Of a DNA stretch of 64,000 nt, positions 61,762 through 64,000 are shown one piece after another. This stretch comes from FEB-7 sp963698265 (lineage in GTDB: Bacteria; Pseudomonadota; Gammaproteobacteria; Burkholderiales; Usitatibacteraceae). Position 1 is the first letter of the stretch. Every line of letters starts with the position of its first letter. The notes under the pieces were generated by a model. It saw only the letters and a program-made list of their open reading frames with translations. It did not search any database and had not been told where the DNA came from. Location of the stretch: NCBI GenBank assembly GCA_963698265.1, contig CAVOQC010000002.1:62001-126000 (forward strand), given 5' to 3'. The position numbers and the translations under genes are program-made.

Positions 61762-63005
61762 GGCGACCCGGGCGAGGTGGCGGCGGCGTGACCGCGGCGC
61801 TCGTCCACCCGCGCGAGGAAGGCGATCGCGACGACGAAGAAGGCGCCGGTCACGAGGATCGCCAGGCGATGGTTGCCGCCCGTTGCCCACGTGACGGCGC
61901 CGTAGGTGACGGGGCCGAGGATCGAGGCGAGGCGAGTGGCCACGCCCCACAGCCCGAAGAACTCGCCGCTGCGCTCCGGCGGCGAGAAGTAGGCCACCAG
62001 CGCCCGCCCCGCCGATTGCGAAGAGCCCATGGCGAGGCCAGCAAGGTTGGCGGCGATCCAGAAGACGGCCTGCGAGGTGCCGAAGTAGGCGACGGTCACC
62101 ATCACGATCCAGGCGTAGAGCGTGATCCGAAGCGCCCGCACCTTGCCGATGCGGTCCTGCGCGTAGCCGAAGCCGAAGGCGCCGAGGGCGGCCGTCACGT
62201 TCACGGCGAGGATGAGCAGGATCGTGTCCTTCGTCTCGAACCCCATCACCTGTTCGGCGTAGATCGCCGCGAGGGCGATGACGGTGGCCACGCCCGCCTG
62301 GTAGAAGGTCCCGCAGGCGAAGACGGCGAGGAGATCGCGGTAGGCCATCGCCTCGCGCGCCGTGCGCGCGAGGCGCGCGAGCGCGTGCGACTGGCGCGCG
62401 CTCGGCGGCAGCGGCACGGCTCTCTCGCGCAGCAGGGCGAAGGTGACGAGCGAGGCGAGCGCGAACATGCCCGCCGTGATGAGCATCGCGCCGGGAACCG
62501 ATTGCGCCGCGGTCGAGCCGCGCGCCGGCGCGGTGAGGACCCAGGCGAGGCACAGGCCCAGGGAGAGGATGCCCCCGAAATAGCCGAGGCTCCAGCCCCA
62601 GCCGGACACCTTGCCCACGGCCGCGGGCCGCGCGAGCTCGGTGAGGAAGGCGGCGTTCAGGTTCTCGCCGAGCGAGTACGCGACGTTCGAGACGACGATG
62701 AAGGCGACCGCCCAGGCGACGTCGCCCGGGCCCGCGCCCGCGAGGAGGGCGGTGCCCGCCACGCAAAAGGCGGTGGTCGCCGCGAGCGCGCGCTTTTTCG
62801 CCGCATGGGCGTCGGCCCACGCGCCCAGCAGCGGCCCCGCGACCATCACGATCGCGTAGGAGGCGCCGAGCGCCACGGTCCAGGCGAAAGTTGCCCACGG
62901 CGCGTTGCCGGCCACGGTCGCCACGAAGTAGGCGTTGAACACCGCCGTGAGCACGACCGTGGTGTAGCCGGAATTGGCGAAGTCGTACATCGCCCAGCCG
63001 AACAC
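61758..63005 (-). CDS. MFS transporter of the Atg22/UMF1 type, start uncertain
   Basis: Major-facilitator permease (about 415 aa from GTG 63005, 12 helices) of the Atg22/UMF1 group. The opening VFGWAMYDFANSGYTTVVLTAVFNAYF and the GKVSGWGWSLGYFGGILSL segment are typical. No ATG, GTG or TTG lies in frame between 63005 and the S41 stop (63083), although relatives usually have 5-15 residues before this point, here read from CTG or non-standard codons (LNPGVARRE). The gene may start at GTG 63005 or at an unusual codon near 63032 or 63056. Substrate unknown; no signal of a regulator. Confidence 0.8.
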   Translation of the reverse strand: MFGWAMYDFANSGYTTVVLTAVFNAYFVATVAGNAPWATFAWTVALGASYAIVMVAGPLLGAWADAHAAKKRALAATTAFCVAGTALLAGAGPGDVAWAVAFIVVSNVAYSLGENLNAAFLTELARPAAVGKVSGWGWSLGYFGGILSLGLCLAWVLTAPARGSTAAQSVPGAMLITAGMFALASLVTFALLRERAVPLPPSARQSHALARLARTAREAMAYRDLLAVFACGTFYQAGVATVIALAAIYAEQVMGFETKDTILLILAVNVTAALGAFGFGYAQDRIGKVRALRITLYAWIVMVTVAYFGTSQAVFWIAANLAGLAMGSSQSAGRALVAYFSPPERSGEFFGLWGVATRLASILGPVTYGAVTWATGGNHRLAILVTGAFFVVAIAFLARVDERRGHAAATSPGSP

Positions 63006-63082
63006 CTCCCGGCGCGCGACCCCGGGGTTCAGCGCGGAGGGGGCGTCGGCGGCCAGCGCCGGTGCCTCGCGTTCGTCCGCGG

Positions 63083-64000
63083 CTACGATGCGCTTGCCCT
63101 GCGCTCGGAGGCGGCGTCGCCGCCCTTCGCCCGGAGCGCGGCCTGCGCCGCCTCGAGCACGCGGTCGCGGCCCGCGAGGAGATCGGCGACCGTGAGCGGC
63201 ACCGGCACGTCGGGCACCACGCCCACGCCCTCGATCCTGCGCCCGTCGGGAAAGGCGAACCCGACCTCGCTGTAGGCGAGCTTTCCGCCGCCCGGCACGT
63301 CGGCGTAGCCCATGTAGGCGAGCAGGCAACCGCAGGACGTCTGCCCCAGGACCGTCGCGCGGCCCTGGGACTGCAGGAGTGCCGCGAAGAGCTCGCTGCC
63401 GCTGCCGCTCGCGGCGTCCACGAGCACGGCCACGGGGCCGAGGTAGGTGCCGGTGCCCTCGAGCACCTGTTTCAGCTTGATCACCTCGATCCAGTCGAAG
63501 GCGAGGGTGATCGGCTTGCCGGTGCGGGTGAGCGCGCGGCCGAACTCGACCTTGCCCTCGAAGAGCCGCGCGGCCACGTTGCGCACCATGAGCGCCGAGC
63601 CGCCGGGATTGCCGCGCAGGTCGATCACCAGGCCGGGCGCCTTCCGGTGCTCCTCGATCGCCTCGATCATCCCGCCCTGCAGCGACTGCGACCAGCTCGT
63701 GAGGCGGACGTAGCCGAAGCCCGAGGGCAGCGCCCGGTGCGTGACGCGGGGCGCGCCCACGAAGCGCCGGCGCTCCAGCGATACGGTGAAGGGCGTGCCG
63801 TCGCCGCGCAGGAAGGTGGCGATGACCCGGGTGCCGGGGTCGCCCGAGAGGATGCGGCGCGCGGCCGAGCGGTGCCGGGCCAGCGCGGTGGAGCTCTCTC
63901 GCGCCTCGGCGAGCGCCCGGGCGTATGCCGCCTTTGCCGGCTCGCCGCCGACCTGGTCGAGCGCCATGCCGGCGCGCGCGCCGGCCCAGTGGGCATCGGA
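63083..64000 (-). CDS. S41 family peptidase, C-terminal part, runs off the right edge
   Basis: At least 305 residues of an S41 (C-terminal-processing-type/tricorn-core) serine peptidase; the frame stays open to the window end, so the N-terminus lies outside. Signatures: FGYVRLTSWSQSLQGGMIEAIEEH, VIDLRGNPGGSALMVRNVAARLF and VDAASGSGSELFAALL with the nucleophile serine. After it comes VLGQTSCGCLLAYMG, where CtpA-type enzymes have a lysine (TFGKG); here it is Cys, so the catalytic base may differ. FPDGRRIEGVGVVPDVPVPLT is the usual family tail. A MFS gene follows. Confidence 0.85.
   Translation of the reverse strand, partial: SDAHWAGARAGMALDQVGGEPAKAAYARALAEARESSTALARHRSAARRILSGDPGTRVIATFLRGDGTPFTVSLERRRFVGAPRVTHRALPSGFGYVRLTSWSQSLQGGMIEAIEEHRKAPGLVIDLRGNPGGSALMVRNVAARLFEGKVEFGRALTRTGKPITLAFDWIEVIKLKQVLEGTGTYLGPVAVLVDAASGSGSELFAALLQSQGRATVLGQTSCGCLLAYMGYADVPGGGKLAYSEVGFAFPDGRRIEGVGVVPDVPVPLTVADLLAGRDRVLEAAQAALRAKGGDAASERRASAS

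Overview
The window is about 68% GC and densely coded, with small overlaps or tight spacing between genes and no gene-free stretch longer than 300 bases. It looks like chromosomal DNA of a free-living, aerobic, high-GC betaproteobacterium. The main pointers are Bug/TctC tricarboxylate-type receptors, a BkdA1-type branched-chain oxo-acid dehydrogenase with its long N-terminal extension, GlnS, DUF3617, RND efflux and WS/DGAT genes. The genus cannot be fixed from sequence reading alone. I see no rRNA, tRNA, CRISPR array, phage or insertion sequence.

Layout. 1-4.1 kb: AEC transporter, a FAH-fold protein lacking most metal ligands, SDR and aldo/keto reductase. 4.1-12.4 kb: two secreted caspase-fold proteins around a YkgJ cysteine-cluster protein, an orphan Bug receptor, an aldehyde dehydrogenase and a sarcosine/N-methyltryptophan oxidase-type flavoenzyme. 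12.4-18.1 kb: a five-gene cassette behind a good -10 box (DUF4178, a 57-aa membrane protein, DUF350, membrane-anchored spermidine-synthase-like enzyme, Tat-type FAD lipoprotein). This is the strongest candidate for a poorly described system. 18.1-22.6 kb: GDPD, a TMTC-like GT-C/TPR membrane protein, D-Ala-D-Ala carboxypeptidase, an HExxH secreted protein and DUF3617. 22.7-29.6 kb: RND pump with adaptor, diguanylate cyclase and a repeat-rich lipoprotein.

29.6-35.5 kb: a tight minus-strand operon kbl-tdh-bkdA1-bkdA2-bkdB joining threonine cleavage to branched-chain oxo-acid oxidation; the E3 subunit is elsewhere. 35.5-38.6 kb: a large secreted subtilase with a textbook terminator. 38.7-43.4 kb: a tripartite tricarboxylate transporter (tctCBA) divergent from aspartate dehydrogenase and an intact FAH-family hydrolase, probably one uptake-and-catabolism unit. 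43.4-49 kb: response regulator, an adenylate cyclase with a periplasmic CxxCH motif, a double GFA protein, GlnS and a small secreted protein. 49-52.3 kb: WS/DGAT acyltransferase and two alpha/beta hydrolases, ending at a palindromic element.

52.3-64 kb: a secreted protein; an mscS / MgtE-like regulatory domain / mgtE operon; an ammonium transporter; a three-gene envelope operon whose first gene fuses a J-like domain without HPD to a membrane-anchored trypsin-like protease; DinB, an extradiol-type dioxygenase, an Atg22-type MFS transporter and a C-terminal S41 peptidase part that runs off the right edge. Most enzymes are housekeeping or catabolic. The less ordinary content is envelope-facing: secreted caspase-fold proteins, the polyamine-type cassette, the J/trypsin operon and the haem-motif cyclase.
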